Assembly: GCF_009674885.1 (NCBI RefSeq)
Contig: NZ_WKKA01000011.1
Span: 1 to 64,000 of the forward strand
DNA: 64,000 nt
Reading direction: 5' to 3'
Source: Paracoccus sp. S-4012
GTDB taxonomy: Bacteria > Pseudomonadota > Alphaproteobacteria > Rhodobacterales > Rhodobacteraceae
The notes beneath the pieces were generated by a model. That model was not told where the DNA came from, made no database searches, and saw only the letters and a program-made list of their open reading frames with translations. A program made the position numbers and the translations under genes. Below, in pieces: positions 25,806-34,573 of this stretch; position 1 is the stretch's first letter; every line of letters starts with the position of its first letter.

Positions 25806-27209
25806 ATGAAGCTCAACACACTATCAGGCCGATTCGCCATCCTCACGCTGCTGTTCGTGGTGCTGGCCGAGGTCTTCATCCTGCTGCCCGCGGTGGCGAA
25901 CTTCCGCCTCGATTATTTCGAGGCGAGCCTCGAGCGTGCGCAGATCGCGAGCCTCGCGCTGCTCGCCAGCGACGCCGCCATCGCCGCCGACCTCGAGCGG
26001 GAACTGCTGCAGAACGCGGGCGTCTACAACGTCGTCCTGCGCCGCGATGACGTGCGCCAGCTGGTCCTCTCGTCGCCCATTCCGGGCCCGGTGGCCGCGA
26101 CCTACGACCTGCGCGAGGTCTCGTTCTGGGGCAGCATCCGCGACGCCCTGGCGCGGTTGGCCGATCCCGAGCCGCGGGTGATCCGCGTGATCGGCGCCCC
26201 GGTGATGGGCGCCGGGCAGCTGATCGAGATCACGCTCTCCACGGCGCCGCTCCGGCAGGGGATGATCGACGCGGGCGCGCGGGTGCTGGCGATCTCGGCC
26301 CTTTTCTCGATCCTGACGGCGCTCCTGTTGAACCTCGCGGCGCAGCGCCTGATCCTCGTTCCGATGCGCCGCGTCATCTCGCACATGTCGGATTTCGCCG
26401 AGGCCCCGGGCGACAGCCGCGCCATCATCCGCCCCACCGCGCGCACGGTCGAGCTGCGCGAGGCCGAGACCGCCCTCGAGATCATGCAGACCCGCGTGAC
26501 CAGCTCGCTGCGGCAGCGCGAGCGGCTGGCCAATCTCGGCGAGGCGGTGGCGAAGATCAGCCATGACCTGCGCAACATCCTGACCACCAGCCAGATCTTC
26601 GCCGACCGGCTGGAGGACAGCGCCGACCCCGCGGTGCGCCGCGCCGCGCCGAAGCTGGTCAACTCGATCAGCCGCGCCGTGAACCTCTGCGAGACGACGC
26701 TCGCCTACGGCAAGGCCGAGGAGCCGGCGCCCTCGCTCAGCCGCTTCAGCGCCGCAGGGCTGATCGCCGAGGTTGTGGAGGCCGAAAGCCTCGCCGCGGG
26801 CGACGCGCCGGTGGAGTTCGTGACCGACGTCGCCCCCGGCCTCAAGATCCGCGCCGACCGGGACCAGCTCTACCGGGTGCTGGCGAACCTCGCCCGCAAC
26901 GCCCGCCAGGCGATCGAGGCGACGGCGCGGCCCGGCACCGTCGAGATCGGCGCCTCCGAGGACGAGGCGCTGTGGTGCCTGCGCGTCGGCGACACCGGCC
27001 CCGGCCTGCCCGAGAAGGCGCGCGACGCGCTCTTCAAGCCCTTCGCCGCGGGCGGCCGCAAGGGCGGCACCGGCCTCGGCCTCGCCATCGCCGCCGACCT
27101 CGTGCGCGGCCATGGCGGCCGGCTGGAGCTGTTCCGCAGCGACGAGACCGGGACCGAGTTCCGCCTCTATCTGCCGCGCGACCTGCAGGACTTCGCGCCC
27201 GACCGCTGA
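25806..27209 (+). CDS. Sensor histidine kinase (orphan)
   Basis: 467 residues. Two membrane spans (about 10-32 and 158-180) flank a periplasmic sensor region of about 125 residues; then HAMP-like linker, HisKA with phospho-acceptor His about 253 (KISHDLRNIL), and HATPase with NLARNARQAI, DTGPGLPE and GGTGLGLAIA. No response regulator gene is adjacent: the deaminase precedes it and tRNA-Arg follows. Signal unknown. Confidence 0.9.
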   Translation: MKLNTLSGRFAILTLLFVVLAEVFILLPAVANFRLDYFEASLERAQIASLALLASDAAIAADLERELLQNAGVYNVVLRRDDVRQLVLSSPIPGPVAATYDLREVSFWGSIRDALARLADPEPRVIRVIGAPVMGAGQLIEITLSTAPLRQGMIDAGARVLAISALFSILTALLLNLAAQRLILVPMRRVISHMSDFAEAPGDSRAIIRPTARTVELREAETALEIMQTRVTSSLRQRERLANLGEAVAKISHDLRNILTTSQIFADRLEDSADPAVRRAAPKLVNSISRAVNLCETTLAYGKAEEPAPSLSRFSAAGLIAEVVEAESLAAGDAPVEFVTDVAPGLKIRADRDQLYRVLANLARNARQAIEATARPGTVEIGASEDEALWCLRVGDTGPGLPEKARDALFKPFAAGGRKGGTGLGLAIAADLVRGHGGRLELFRSDETGTEFRLYLPRDLQDFAPDR

Positions 27210-27259
27210 CTTTCCCGCTTGCATGTGCCGCGCGCGCGCCCTAGATCACGCGCCACGAC

Positions 27260-27336
27260 GGACCCGTAGCTCAGCTGGATAGAGCACCAGACTACGAATC
27301 TGGGGGTCGGGCGTTCGAATCGCTCCGGGTCCGCCA
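27260..27336 (+). tRNA. tRNA-Arg(ACG)
   Basis: 77 bases folding as a full cloverleaf: acceptor GGACCCG with CGGGTCC, G discriminator, encoded CCA, D arm GCTC...GAGC, anticodon loop CTACGAA (ACG), T loop TTCGAAT. Its 3' half recurs degenerately at 35992-36042, suggesting use as an integration site. Confidence 0.96.
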
Positions 27337-27342
27337 TTTAGC
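27285..27342 (+). repeat. Direct repeat, left copy (3' half of tRNA-Arg plus TTTAGC)
   Basis: From CACCAGA in the anticodon stem through CCA and the following TTTAGC this stretch matches 35992-36048 except at the anticodon loop and two positions in the T arm. Together they would be attL and attR of an 8.7-kb insertion. Confidence 0.7.
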
Positions 27343-27509
27343 CTATTGCTCCCCTTGAAGTTTTACGTGAGGGTAGTCGGCCTTTTAAGGGCCGGCTTGC
27401 AGCCGGTTTGCAAACGCTGTTCGGGCTGTTCTCGAAGGCAAGAATCGCGGCCCGGGACAGACAAAGGGTCTTAGCCAGATACTTCTAAAGAATCCGTGTT
27501 GCAGACTGC

Positions 27510-28403
27510 AGCGATCGCGGGCGTCACGGTCGGCTTCCACCATTTCCGTCAGCGGCTCGCGCGGTCCGGTGATCGCCGCAGGGGCGCCGTGCTGGATGAA
27601 GGTGTTAAGGTGGGTCACTTCCTTGGTCGTGATCTTCAGCAGGGTCGGGATCATCGCCGGATCGGCGGCGAGATAGTCGATCCGCTAGCCATCCATGGCC
27701 CAGGCCTTGGTGAAGGCGAAACAGCTGATCGTCCGCTCGCGCATTCCCGGCAGCGACGCGATCGAGATGCGGCGGTTACCATCGAAGACGATTTCCTCAT
27801 AGACCTCGTCTGAGACCACGATGAGGTCGTGTTCGATGGCGAGCGCGGCTAGTTCGTCCAGCTCCTCGCGTGAGTAGACGCGCCCGGTCGGATTGCAGGA
27901 TTCACGAGCGCAATCGCCTTGGTGCGCTGAGTGATCCTCAGCTCGATGAGGTCGGATCGGATGCGGAAACCTGCGGCCGCGTCCAAGGGGGCGGTAACTA
28001 CCCGGCCTCCGGCGAGTTCGATCTTGCCGATGTGCTGCGGGTAATAGGGCTCGAGCAGGATCGCCTCGTCACCCTCGTCGATCAGGGCCATAAAGGCGGC
28101 GAAACTGGCCTGCGTCAGGCCGTTCGTCACCAGGATGCCGTCGGGCCCGACGGCGATGCCGTTGTCGCGGCGTAGTTTCTGATCCAATGCAGCCCGAAGT
28201 TCAGGCAGCCCGGCAAGGTCGCTGTAGTGGACATGGCCGGCTCGCAGCGCGGCGATGGTCGCTTCCCTGATATGCTCGGGAGTGTCGTGGCTGGGCTTTC
28301 CCAGTTCCAGATGGATCAGGTCGCCCGCCATCTCCGCGGCGCGGCGGACCATGCCGAAATCCTTCTTCGAGGTGGCGGTCACTCGGCGGGCGAAGTGGGG
28401 CAT
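27510..28403 (-). pseudogene. Class I/II aminotransferase, frameshifted and truncated
   Basis: Begins MPHFARRVTATSKKDFGM with normal fold-type I features (NGLTQASFAAF, LLEPYYPQHIG). At about 27893 the sequence AATCCTGCAATCCG lacks one T against the expected N-P-C-N-P-T-G codons, shifting frame; the next frame carries GRVYSREELDEL, SDEVYEEIVFDG and the PLP-Lys string FTKAWAMDG, followed by TAG where Trp is expected (27686-27688), then resumes and fades near 27510 without the C-terminal domain. At least three lesions. It lies just inside the tRNA-Arg end of the putative island. Confidence 0.85.
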
Positions 28404-28480
28404 GGCGGTCCTCTCGGTGTGCTTGCCGGCGCGGGTCCGGCCAGTAGGGTCTCAGTTCACAAGTCGGAGCGGAGGGCGAG

Positions 28481-29305
28481 ATGATGGCAAGGACGGATCC
28501 GGTGATGGACCGGGATTTCTCGCTCGACTCGGTTCAGGGGCTCGACGCGCTGTTCGCGCGGCGCCGTTCGGCGGCAGAGGCCGCCCTCTCGCGCTGTTCT
28601 GCGACCCGCGTGGCCTACGGACCGCAAACTGCTCACCGGATGACTCTGATGGCTCCGTCCGGCGCGCGTGGTCCGGCGCCGGTGCAGATGTTCATTCACG
28701 GCGGGTTCTGGAAGTCGCTGGACGCCGACAGCTTTGCCTTTCTGGCCCCCGCCTTCGTGGAACATGGCGCGCTGCTCGCGCTGATCGACTATCCGTTGAT
28801 CCCCTCGGTTCGGATGGCGGATCTGATAGCGGCGTGCGCGGAGGGCTTGCGGTGGCTCCATGCCAACGTCGCCGCGCATGGCGGCGACCCGGAGCGGCTG
28901 CACATCTCCGGTCATTCCGCCGGAGGGCATGTGGTCGCCGAATTGCTCGACATGCCGGCGCTGAGCCCGATGATCCGGGGCGTGACCGCGATCAGCGGCA
29001 TCTATGACCTGGAGCCGGTCACGCGCTCGTTCCAGAACGCGGACCTGGGCCTGACCGCGGAGGAGGTGGCCCGCTTCAGCCCGCTCAGCCGCGAGATCAG
29101 CCCGGACGCGCCCTTGCTGGTGGCCGTGGGAGGCGCCGAGACGGCGGAGTTCCTGCGCCAGTCGCGCGCCTTCGCCGCGCGCTGCGACGCGCCGTGCCTC
29201 GAGGTTCCCGGCGCGAACCACATCACGGTCCTGCTGGACGAACTGGCGGTTCCGGGCACCGGCTTTCACCGGGAGGTGCTGAGGCGGATGGGCCTGCCCG
29301 GCTGA
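28481..29305 (+). CDS. Alpha/beta hydrolase (kynurenine formamidase/esterase-like)
   Basis: 274 residues. Oxyanion-hole motif HGGFW (about 68), nucleophile elbow GHSAGGH, and catalytic His in GANHITVL are all present, a pattern shared with arylformamidases and small esterases. GGAGGG lies 7 bases before the first of two ATGs. Divergent from the aminotransferase pseudogene across 77 bases that probably hold both promoters. Could hydrolyse an amide or ester brought in by the neighbouring importer; substrate unknown. Confidence 0.85.
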   Translation: MMARTDPVMDRDFSLDSVQGLDALFARRRSAAEAALSRCSATRVAYGPQTAHRMTLMAPSGARGPAPVQMFIHGGFWKSLDADSFAFLAPAFVEHGALLALIDYPLIPSVRMADLIAACAEGLRWLHANVAAHGGDPERLHISGHSAGGHVVAELLDMPALSPMIRGVTAISGIYDLEPVTRSFQNADLGLTAEEVARFSPLSREISPDAPLLVAVGGAETAEFLRQSRAFAARCDAPCLEVPGANHITVLLDELAVPGTGFHREVLRRMGLPG

Positions 29306-29310
29306 AGATC

Positions 29311-29328
29311 CGGGCGGCGCCCCGCCCG
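29311..29328. terminator. Hairpin between convergent genes
   Basis: CGGGCGG pairs with CCGCCCG around a 4-base loop, between the stops of the plus-strand hydrolase and the minus-strand binding protein. The plus-strand side is followed by a weak T-rich stretch (GGTGTTGTTT). Probable bidirectional stop, not a strong one. Confidence 0.4.
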
Positions 29329-29354
29329 AATCGGTGTTGTTTGCGCGGCCGACG

Positions 29355-30623
29355 TTACTGCCCGCTGACCTCCGCCAGTGCGGCGTCCACCCGTGCCATG
29401 TCCCACTGGTCGAGCGTCGTCAGCTCGCCGTCCGCCACCCCCCAGATCAGGTAGGGGCCGGTGACGTCGCCGTTCTCGTCGAACTTGATGGGGCCTGTCG
29501 CGCCCTCGTAGGTGATGGGTTCACCGGCCGCGATCAACTCTTTGGCTTTCGCGAAGCCCTCGGGGCCCGGATAGATGGTGGTGCCCTGCCCGCCCGTGAC
29601 CTCGCGCACGGCATCGCGAATGGCCGTGCCGTCCGGCGCACCGGCCTTCTCCAGCGCCAGCAGCGCGACCGCCGTCGCGTCATACATGGTGTGAAGGCCC
29701 GGCCCCTCCGGCGGCGAGCCCTTCTCGGCGGTCCAGGCGGCGTTGAAGGCCTCGACTGACGGGCCTTCGGTCTGAGCGTTGTCGATGCCCACCGCCTCCG
29801 TCAGGTGCTGCGCGCCGACGGCTTCGACATATTCCCGCGCCCGCATCGCGTTCGAGAGCAGCAACTGCTTGCTGCCGCCGAAGGCCAGCCACTCGCGCGT
29901 GATCGTGGCGCCATCGGCCGGGAAGGCCACCAGGAACAGCGCATCCGGCTTGCCCTTCAGCGCGGCGCTGACCTCGGCCCGGTAGGACGCCTGCTCCTGA
30001 TTGTAGCCGACGACATCCGTGACCTCGATCCCCTGCGCCTCGGCCGCCGCGGTGAAGTTCTTTGCCATGGCGTTGCCGTAGTCCGAGTTCACGTAGATGA
30101 TCGCGACGGACCCGTAGCCTTTCTCCTTCGCGATCTTGGCCATGACGACCGCCTGCGGGCGGTCTGTGGGCAGCGTGCGGAAGAAGTAGCCCTGCGTTCC
30201 GCCCTCCTCCGCAAGCTCGGTGAAGGTTGGCGCCGAGGAACAGCACGAGATCTGCGTGACCTTGCTGGGCACCGAGACCGAGGTCAGGATCGGCAGGCTG
30301 ACGCCCGAGGCGATCGCGCCGAGGATGACCGGCGAGCGGTCGATGGAGACGAGCGTCTTCGCGGCATCGACGCCGACATTGGGCTGGCCCTGATCGTCGC
30401 GCAGGACGAAATTCAGCTTGCAGCCCGCCGCGCCGCCGGCCTCGTTGAAGTGGTCGACCGCAAGGCGACCGGCATCGCCGATGGCCGAACCGATGGCCGC
30501 GTTCGGGCCGGTGATCGAAAGCACCGCGCCGATGTTGATGGTGCAGTCCTGCGCCGCCGCCGACTGCGCCGCCGCGATCGCGGTGGCTGCCGCAAGGCAG
30601 GCCAAAAGCCTCTGTCGGATCAT
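29355..30623 (-). CDS. livK: Branched-chain amino acid-type ABC transporter substrate-binding protein
   Basis: 422 residues with a clear signal peptide (RLLACLAAATAIAAAQSAAA). Type I periplasmic-binding fold (Peripla_BP_6): INIGAVLSITGPNAAIG, VLRDDQGQPNVGVDAA, VAIIYVNSDYGNAMAKN, LFLVAFPADGATI. Binds an amino acid, amide or related compound in the periplasm; LivK used as a family label only. Last gene of the coupled minus-strand transporter run, overlapping livM by 4 bases. Confidence 0.88.
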   Translation of the reverse strand: MIRQRLLACLAAATAIAAAQSAAAQDCTINIGAVLSITGPNAAIGSAIGDAGRLAVDHFNEAGGAAGCKLNFVLRDDQGQPNVGVDAAKTLVSIDRSPVILGAIASGVSLPILTSVSVPSKVTQISCCSSAPTFTELAEEGGTQGYFFRTLPTDRPQAVVMAKIAKEKGYGSVAIIYVNSDYGNAMAKNFTAAAEAQGIEVTDVVGYNQEQASYRAEVSAALKGKPDALFLVAFPADGATITREWLAFGGSKQLLLSNAMRAREYVEAVGAQHLTEAVGIDNAQTEGPSVEAFNAAWTAEKGSPPEGPGLHTMYDATAVALLALEKAGAPDGTAIRDAVREVTGGQGTTIYPGPEGFAKAKELIAAGEPITYEGATGPIKFDENGDVTGPYLIWGVADGELTTLDQWDMARVDAALAEVSGQ

Positions 30624-31627
30624 GGTTGTTGTCCTCCTCCTCCTGTGGACCAGTTCCTGTCCTTTGCAACCGGCGGCGCATTGCTCCGCCCGAAGCGCGC
30701 TCCTCCCGCGCGCTCGCCGATCATGCCCTGCGGCCGGAACAGCAGCGTGGAGACGATCACCAGCCCGATCAGCATGGTCTGGATCGCCCCGGCCTGCGCG
30801 TGGAACCCGACGGGAACCAGCCGCGAGATCAGCAGCCCGCTCATCGTCCAGAGGCCCCAGACCGTCACCGCGCCGACCAGCGCACCGGCGTTGTTGCCGC
30901 TGCCGCCCACGATCAGCATGGCCCAGATCTGGAAGGTCAGGATCGGCAGGAAGTCGAGCGGGCTGACAAAGCCGATGAAGCCGACGTAGAGGCCTCCCGC
31001 GAGGCCGGTCAGCATGCAGCCGAGCACGAAGGCCTGCAGCCGGATCGCGGCGATGTTCTTGCCCAGCGCACGTGCCGCGACCTCGTCCTCGCGCAGCGCG
31101 TTCAGCAGCCGGCCCCAGGGCGAACGCACCACCGCCTCAAGCGCGAGATAGATGATGCCGACGGTCGCCAGCATGGCGGCCAGGAAGACGAGGCCGTAGA
31201 GGTCGGGATCGTCGAAGCGGTCAGCGAACGGCCGCGGCAGGCCGACGAGCCCGTTGGCGCCGCCGGTGAGCGACTCGAAGTTCAGCGCGACGAGCTGGAT
31301 CGAGATGGCGATGCCGAAGGTCGTGATCGCGAGGTATTCCCCCCGCAGCCGCAGCGTGGCGAGGCCGACGATGAGGGCGGCGATTCCCGACAGCACCATC
31401 CCGCCAAACAGCGCGAGTGGAAACGGCAGCCCGAAGCCGCCGATCAGCGCGGCGCGGTCGGGTCCGGCGAGGATGGCCGTCCCGTAGGCGCCCACGGCGT
31501 AGAAACCGACGATCCCGGCGTTGAAGAGCCCGGTATAGCCCCATTGCAGGTTCAGCCCCAGAACAACGATCGCGTAGATCGACGCCACGGTCAGGAAGAA
31601 CACCAGATAGATGGCCAGACCAGTCAT
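30620..31627 (-). CDS. livM: Branched-chain amino acid-type ABC permease LivM
   Basis: 335 residues, eight to ten hydrophobic spans, with the conserved LNLQWGYTGLFNAG and LREDEVAARALGKN (the loop contacting the ATPase). I start at ATG 31627, which overlaps the livH stop as ATGA; the longer upstream frame is a shadow of livH. A basic, glycine-rich tail (about 305-335) is longer than usual. Confidence 0.9.
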   Translation of the reverse strand: MTGLAIYLVFFLTVASIYAIVVLGLNLQWGYTGLFNAGIVGFYAVGAYGTAILAGPDRAALIGGFGLPFPLALFGGMVLSGIAALIVGLATLRLRGEYLAITTFGIAISIQLVALNFESLTGGANGLVGLPRPFADRFDDPDLYGLVFLAAMLATVGIIYLALEAVVRSPWGRLLNALREDEVAARALGKNIAAIRLQAFVLGCMLTGLAGGLYVGFIGFVSPLDFLPILTFQIWAMLIVGGSGNNAGALVGAVTVWGLWTMSGLLISRLVPVGFHAQAGAIQTMLIGLVIVSTLLFRPQGMIGERAGGARFGRSNAPPVAKDRNWSTGGGGQQP

Positions 31628-32529
31628 CGCGCGACTCCGAGGGCGCCGAAGAGGCCGCCGGGCCGGATGAACAGCACCGCCAGCAGGATCAGGAACGGCA
31701 CCGCCGGCTTGTATTCCGGCGGAATGATCAGGACCGACAGCGACTCGGCCAGCCCGACGATCATGCCGCCCATGAGCGCGCCGGTGACGTTGCCCAGACC
31801 GCCCAGGATCGCCGCGGTGAACAGGGGCAGGATCAGGTGGAAGCCTATCTCGGGCCGGAGTTGCACGCTCAGCCCGTAGAGAACCCCCGCGATCGCCGCC
31901 ATCGAGCCGCCGATGATCCAGGTCCAGCGCGTGACCCGCGCCACATCGACGCCGTTCACCCGCGTCAGGTCCGGGTTCTCGGCCAGTGCCCGCATCGACA
32001 GTCCGAGCGTCGTGCGCTGCAAGAACAGGTGCAGCGCCAGCCACAGCGCCGCCGTCAGGCCGAAGGTGAACACCTGATCGGGCAGCAGCATCAGCCCCGG
32101 CAGCACCTCCACCGCGAAGGTCAGCTCGTTAGAATAATACTGCGCCGAGCCACCGAAGATCAGCAGCACCGCCATCCGCACCAGCAGCGCGACGCCGAAG
32201 GAGGCGAAGACCAGCGTCATCGACTCGCTGCGCCGCGCCCGGAGCGGGCGGAAGACGGCGGCATCAGCGGCGAGCGCCAAGGCCGAACTTGCCGCCATCG
32301 CAACGACGATCCCGATAAGCAGCGGTAGCCCGAAGGAGAACGGCGCGATCGCCCCGACCAGCGGCGGCAGCACGGCCACGACCGCGAGGGCCACATAAGC
32401 GCCCCAGGTGATCAACTCGGCATGGGCGAAGTTGGCGAAGCGCAGGATGCCCATCGTCAGCGTCAGCCCGATCGCGCCCAGCGCGATGATCGAGCCGTTC
32501 AGCAGCCCGTCAGCTATGGCTTGCAGCAT
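31624..32529 (-). CDS. livH: Branched-chain amino acid-type ABC permease LivH
   Basis: 301 residues from ATG 32529. LNGSIIALGAIGLTLTMGILRFANFAHAEL at the N terminus, the LRALAENPDLTRVNG-type coupling loop (SMRALAENPDLTRVNGVD) and GGLGNVTGALMGG are family hallmarks. The start overlaps livF by 20 bases. Forms the channel with LivM. Confidence 0.9.
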   Translation of the reverse strand: MLQAIADGLLNGSIIALGAIGLTLTMGILRFANFAHAELITWGAYVALAVVAVLPPLVGAIAPFSFGLPLLIGIVVAMAASSALALAADAAVFRPLRARRSESMTLVFASFGVALLVRMAVLLIFGGSAQYYSNELTFAVEVLPGLMLLPDQVFTFGLTAALWLALHLFLQRTTLGLSMRALAENPDLTRVNGVDVARVTRWTWIIGGSMAAIAGVLYGLSVQLRPEIGFHLILPLFTAAILGGLGNVTGALMGGMIVGLAESLSVLIIPPEYKPAVPFLILLAVLFIRPGGLFGALGVAR

Positions 32530-33265
32530 GACCCCTCCGGTGGCCGCCGCCCAGATAGACGCGCCGCATCTCGGGATCCTGCGCCAGCTGGTCCGAGCGC
32601 CCGTCGATCGCGTTGCGCCCGTCCGCCAGCACATAGGTGCGGTCTGAAATTCGCATCGCCGCCTTCACGTTCTGCTCGACCATCAGAATCGTGGTGCCCG
32701 CGGCCGAGAGCGCCACGAGATGCTCGAACACCTCGCCGACGAGGCGCGGAGAGAGGCCAGCGCTCGGCTCGTCCAGCATCAGGATCGCGGGCTGGATCAG
32801 CATGGCGCGGGCCACCGCCAGCATCTGCCTCTGCCCGCCCGACAGCGCCCCGGCCCGGTGGCGGCGGTGCCGCGCCAGATCGGGGAAGCGGATCAAGGCC
32901 TCGTCGATCCGCGACGAAGCCAGATCGCGCGACAGCGACGACGCGCCGAGGCGCAGGTTCTCGGCCACCGTGAGGCTCGCGAACACGTTCCCGAGTTGCG
33001 GGACATAGGCCAGGCCGACCGACTCGAGGCAGTGGGTGGCGATCCCAGTGGCAGGTTTGCCGTCTATCGTGACGGTGCCGCCGATCACCGGGATCAGCCC
33101 GGCGACGGCCTTCAGCAGCGTGGACTTTCCGGCGCCGTTCGGACCGACCACGGTGACGAATTCGCCCGCCTCGACGCGCAGATCGACGCCGTGCAGGATC
33201 GGCAGGTCGCGGCGGTAGCCCGCCACGAGCGCCTCGACCAGCAGGCGCGGCACGGGCGCGCTCAT
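32510..33265 (-). CDS. livF: Branched-chain amino acid-type ABC ATPase LivF
   Basis: 251 residues. Walker A GPNGAGKST, signature LSGGQRQML, Walker B ILMLDEPSAGLSP, and MVEQNVKAA after the switch region identify the LivF subunit. ATG overlaps the livG stop by 4 bases. Confidence 0.92.
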   Translation of the reverse strand: MSAPVPRLLVEALVAGYRRDLPILHGVDLRVEAGEFVTVVGPNGAGKSTLLKAVAGLIPVIGGTVTIDGKPATGIATHCLESVGLAYVPQLGNVFASLTVAENLRLGASSLSRDLASSRIDEALIRFPDLARHRRHRAGALSGGQRQMLAVARAMLIQPAILMLDEPSAGLSPRLVGEVFEHLVALSAAGTTILMVEQNVKAAMRISDRTYVLADGRNAIDGRSDQLAQDPEMRRVYLGGGHRRGHAASHS

Positions 33266-34053
33266 GCCGCCTCGCCGCCCAGATAGGCGTCGATCACGTC
33301 GTCGCGGGCCATGATCTCGGCCGGCGGCCCCTCGGCGATCTTGCGGCCTGCCGCCATGACCACCAGCCGGTCGGCCAGGGCGGTGATGAAATCCATGTTG
33401 TGTTCGATGATCAGGAAGGTCATGCCGCGCCGGTTCAGCTCGGCGATCCGGTCGGTGATGATCTCCAGCAGTGCCGGGTTCACGCCCGCCCCCGGCTCGT
33501 CCAGCAGCACGATCCGCGGCCGCGACATCAGCGCCCGCGCCAGCTCCACCAGCTTCTGCTGCCCGCCCGAGATCGCGCCCGCAGGCTGATCGGCGACGCG
33601 CGCGAGGTTGCAGAACTCGATGATCGCGTCCGCCTCGTCCCGCAGCCGCCGCTCGGTCGCGGCGACTGCGCCGCGGCGGACCCAGTTGTTCCAGAAACGC
33701 TCGCCCGGCTGGTTCTTCGCCGCCAGAATTACGTTGTCGCGCACGCTGAGGCGGGCGAATGGGCGGGCAATCTGGAAAGTGCGCGCCAGTCCCGCGGCGA
33801 AGATGCTATGCGGCGGCAAGCCCGCGACCGGCTGCCCGTCGAGGCGGATGTCGCCTGTGTCGGGGACAAGCTCGCCGCAGACGGTGTTGAAGAGCGTGGT
33901 CTTGCCCGCGCCGTTCGGCCCGATCAGACCCGTGATCCGCCCCGCCTCGACCTCGAAGCTGACGTTATCCACCGCGCGCAGCCCGGAAAAACTGCGGCTC
34001 ACCCCCGAGAGGCTGAGCACCCCCCCGGCGCCAACGAACTCATCGGATTGCAT
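33262..34053 (-). CDS. livG: Branched-chain amino acid-type ABC ATPase LivG
   Basis: 263 residues from ATG 34053 (frame open to ATG 34104, but that would overlap the palindrome at 34098 and add 17 atypical residues). Walker A GPNGAGKTT, the long insert FARLSVRDNVILAAKN, signature ISGGQQK, Walker B IVLLDEPGAGVNP and IIEHNMDF identify LivG. First gene of the run livG-livF-livH-livM-livK, all coupled; transcribed away from the Rid-family gene. Confidence 0.92.
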   Translation of the reverse strand: MQSDEFVGAGGVLSLSGVSRSFSGLRAVDNVSFEVEAGRITGLIGPNGAGKTTLFNTVCGELVPDTGDIRLDGQPVAGLPPHSIFAAGLARTFQIARPFARLSVRDNVILAAKNQPGERFWNNWVRRGAVAATERRLRDEADAIIEFCNLARVADQPAGAISGGQQKLVELARALMSRPRIVLLDEPGAGVNPALLEIITDRIAELNRRGMTFLIIEHNMDFITALADRLVVMAAGRKIAEGPPAEIMARDDVIDAYLGGEAA

Positions 34054-34097
34054 CAGTCTGGGACTCTCGGGTGCGACATTGACGCACAGGCTAGATT

Positions 34098-34111
34098 TGA
34101 TCATATGATCA
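34098..34111. promoter_or_regulatory. Perfect 14-bp palindrome between divergent genes (candidate operator)
   Basis: TGATCATATGATCA is fully self-complementary and lies in the 81 bases between the livG and Rid-family starts. Symmetric sites of this size are typical for GntR/FadR-like dimeric regulators. A site here could control both directions. No regulator gene is in the putative island, so the protein would be elsewhere. Confidence 0.5.
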
Positions 34112-34134
34112 CGTCAAGCACCAAGGGGCAGGCC

Positions 34135-34557
34135 ATGATCGAGCGCAGGACCATCAACTCGGGCTCGGTGTTCGAGGAACTGGCCGGTTACTCGCGCGCG
34201 GTGATCCAGGGCGACTGGGTCTTCGTCTCGGGCACCGCCGGTTACGACTTCCAGACGCGCGAGATCTCGCCCGACCCGGCCGAGCAGGCGCGCCAGTCCC
34301 TCAGGACCATCGCCGCCACGCTCGAGCAGGCGGGCGCGAGCCTTTCCGACATCGTCCAGGTCCGGGTGTTCCTGTCCGACCGCGCCCATGTCGAACCGGT
34401 CTCGCGCGTCCTCGGGGCCACCTTCTCCGATCCGCGGCCGACCAACACCACCATCATCTGCGGCTTCGCGATGGAGGAGATGAAGGTGGAACTGGAGGTC
34501 ACGGCACTGAAACGCGGCGCGTCGGGACAGAACCCGAGCCCCTCCGCTCGGCGGTGA
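34135..34557 (+). CDS. Rid family (YjgF/YER057c/UK114) protein, non-RidA subtype
   Basis: 140 residues; VFVSGTAGYDFQTREI, SDIVQVRVFLSD and VELEVTALKR give the chorismate-mutase-like Rid fold. At the position of the imine-deaminase Arg of true RidA (R-S-C-V-E-V) this protein reads PTNTTIICGF, so the Arg is missing and imine hydrolysis by the RidA mechanism is doubtful. ATG 34135 has AAGGGGCAG upstream. Followed after 16 bases by an FAD amine oxidase, a pairing seen for several Rid subfamilies that deal with oxidase products. Confidence 0.85.
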   Translation: MIERRTINSGSVFEELAGYSRAVIQGDWVFVSGTAGYDFQTREISPDPAEQARQSLRTIAATLEQAGASLSDIVQVRVFLSDRAHVEPVSRVLGATFSDPRPTNTTIICGFAMEEMKVELEVTALKRGASGQNPSPSARR

Positions 34558-34573
34558 CAGTAGGGGCGCACGG

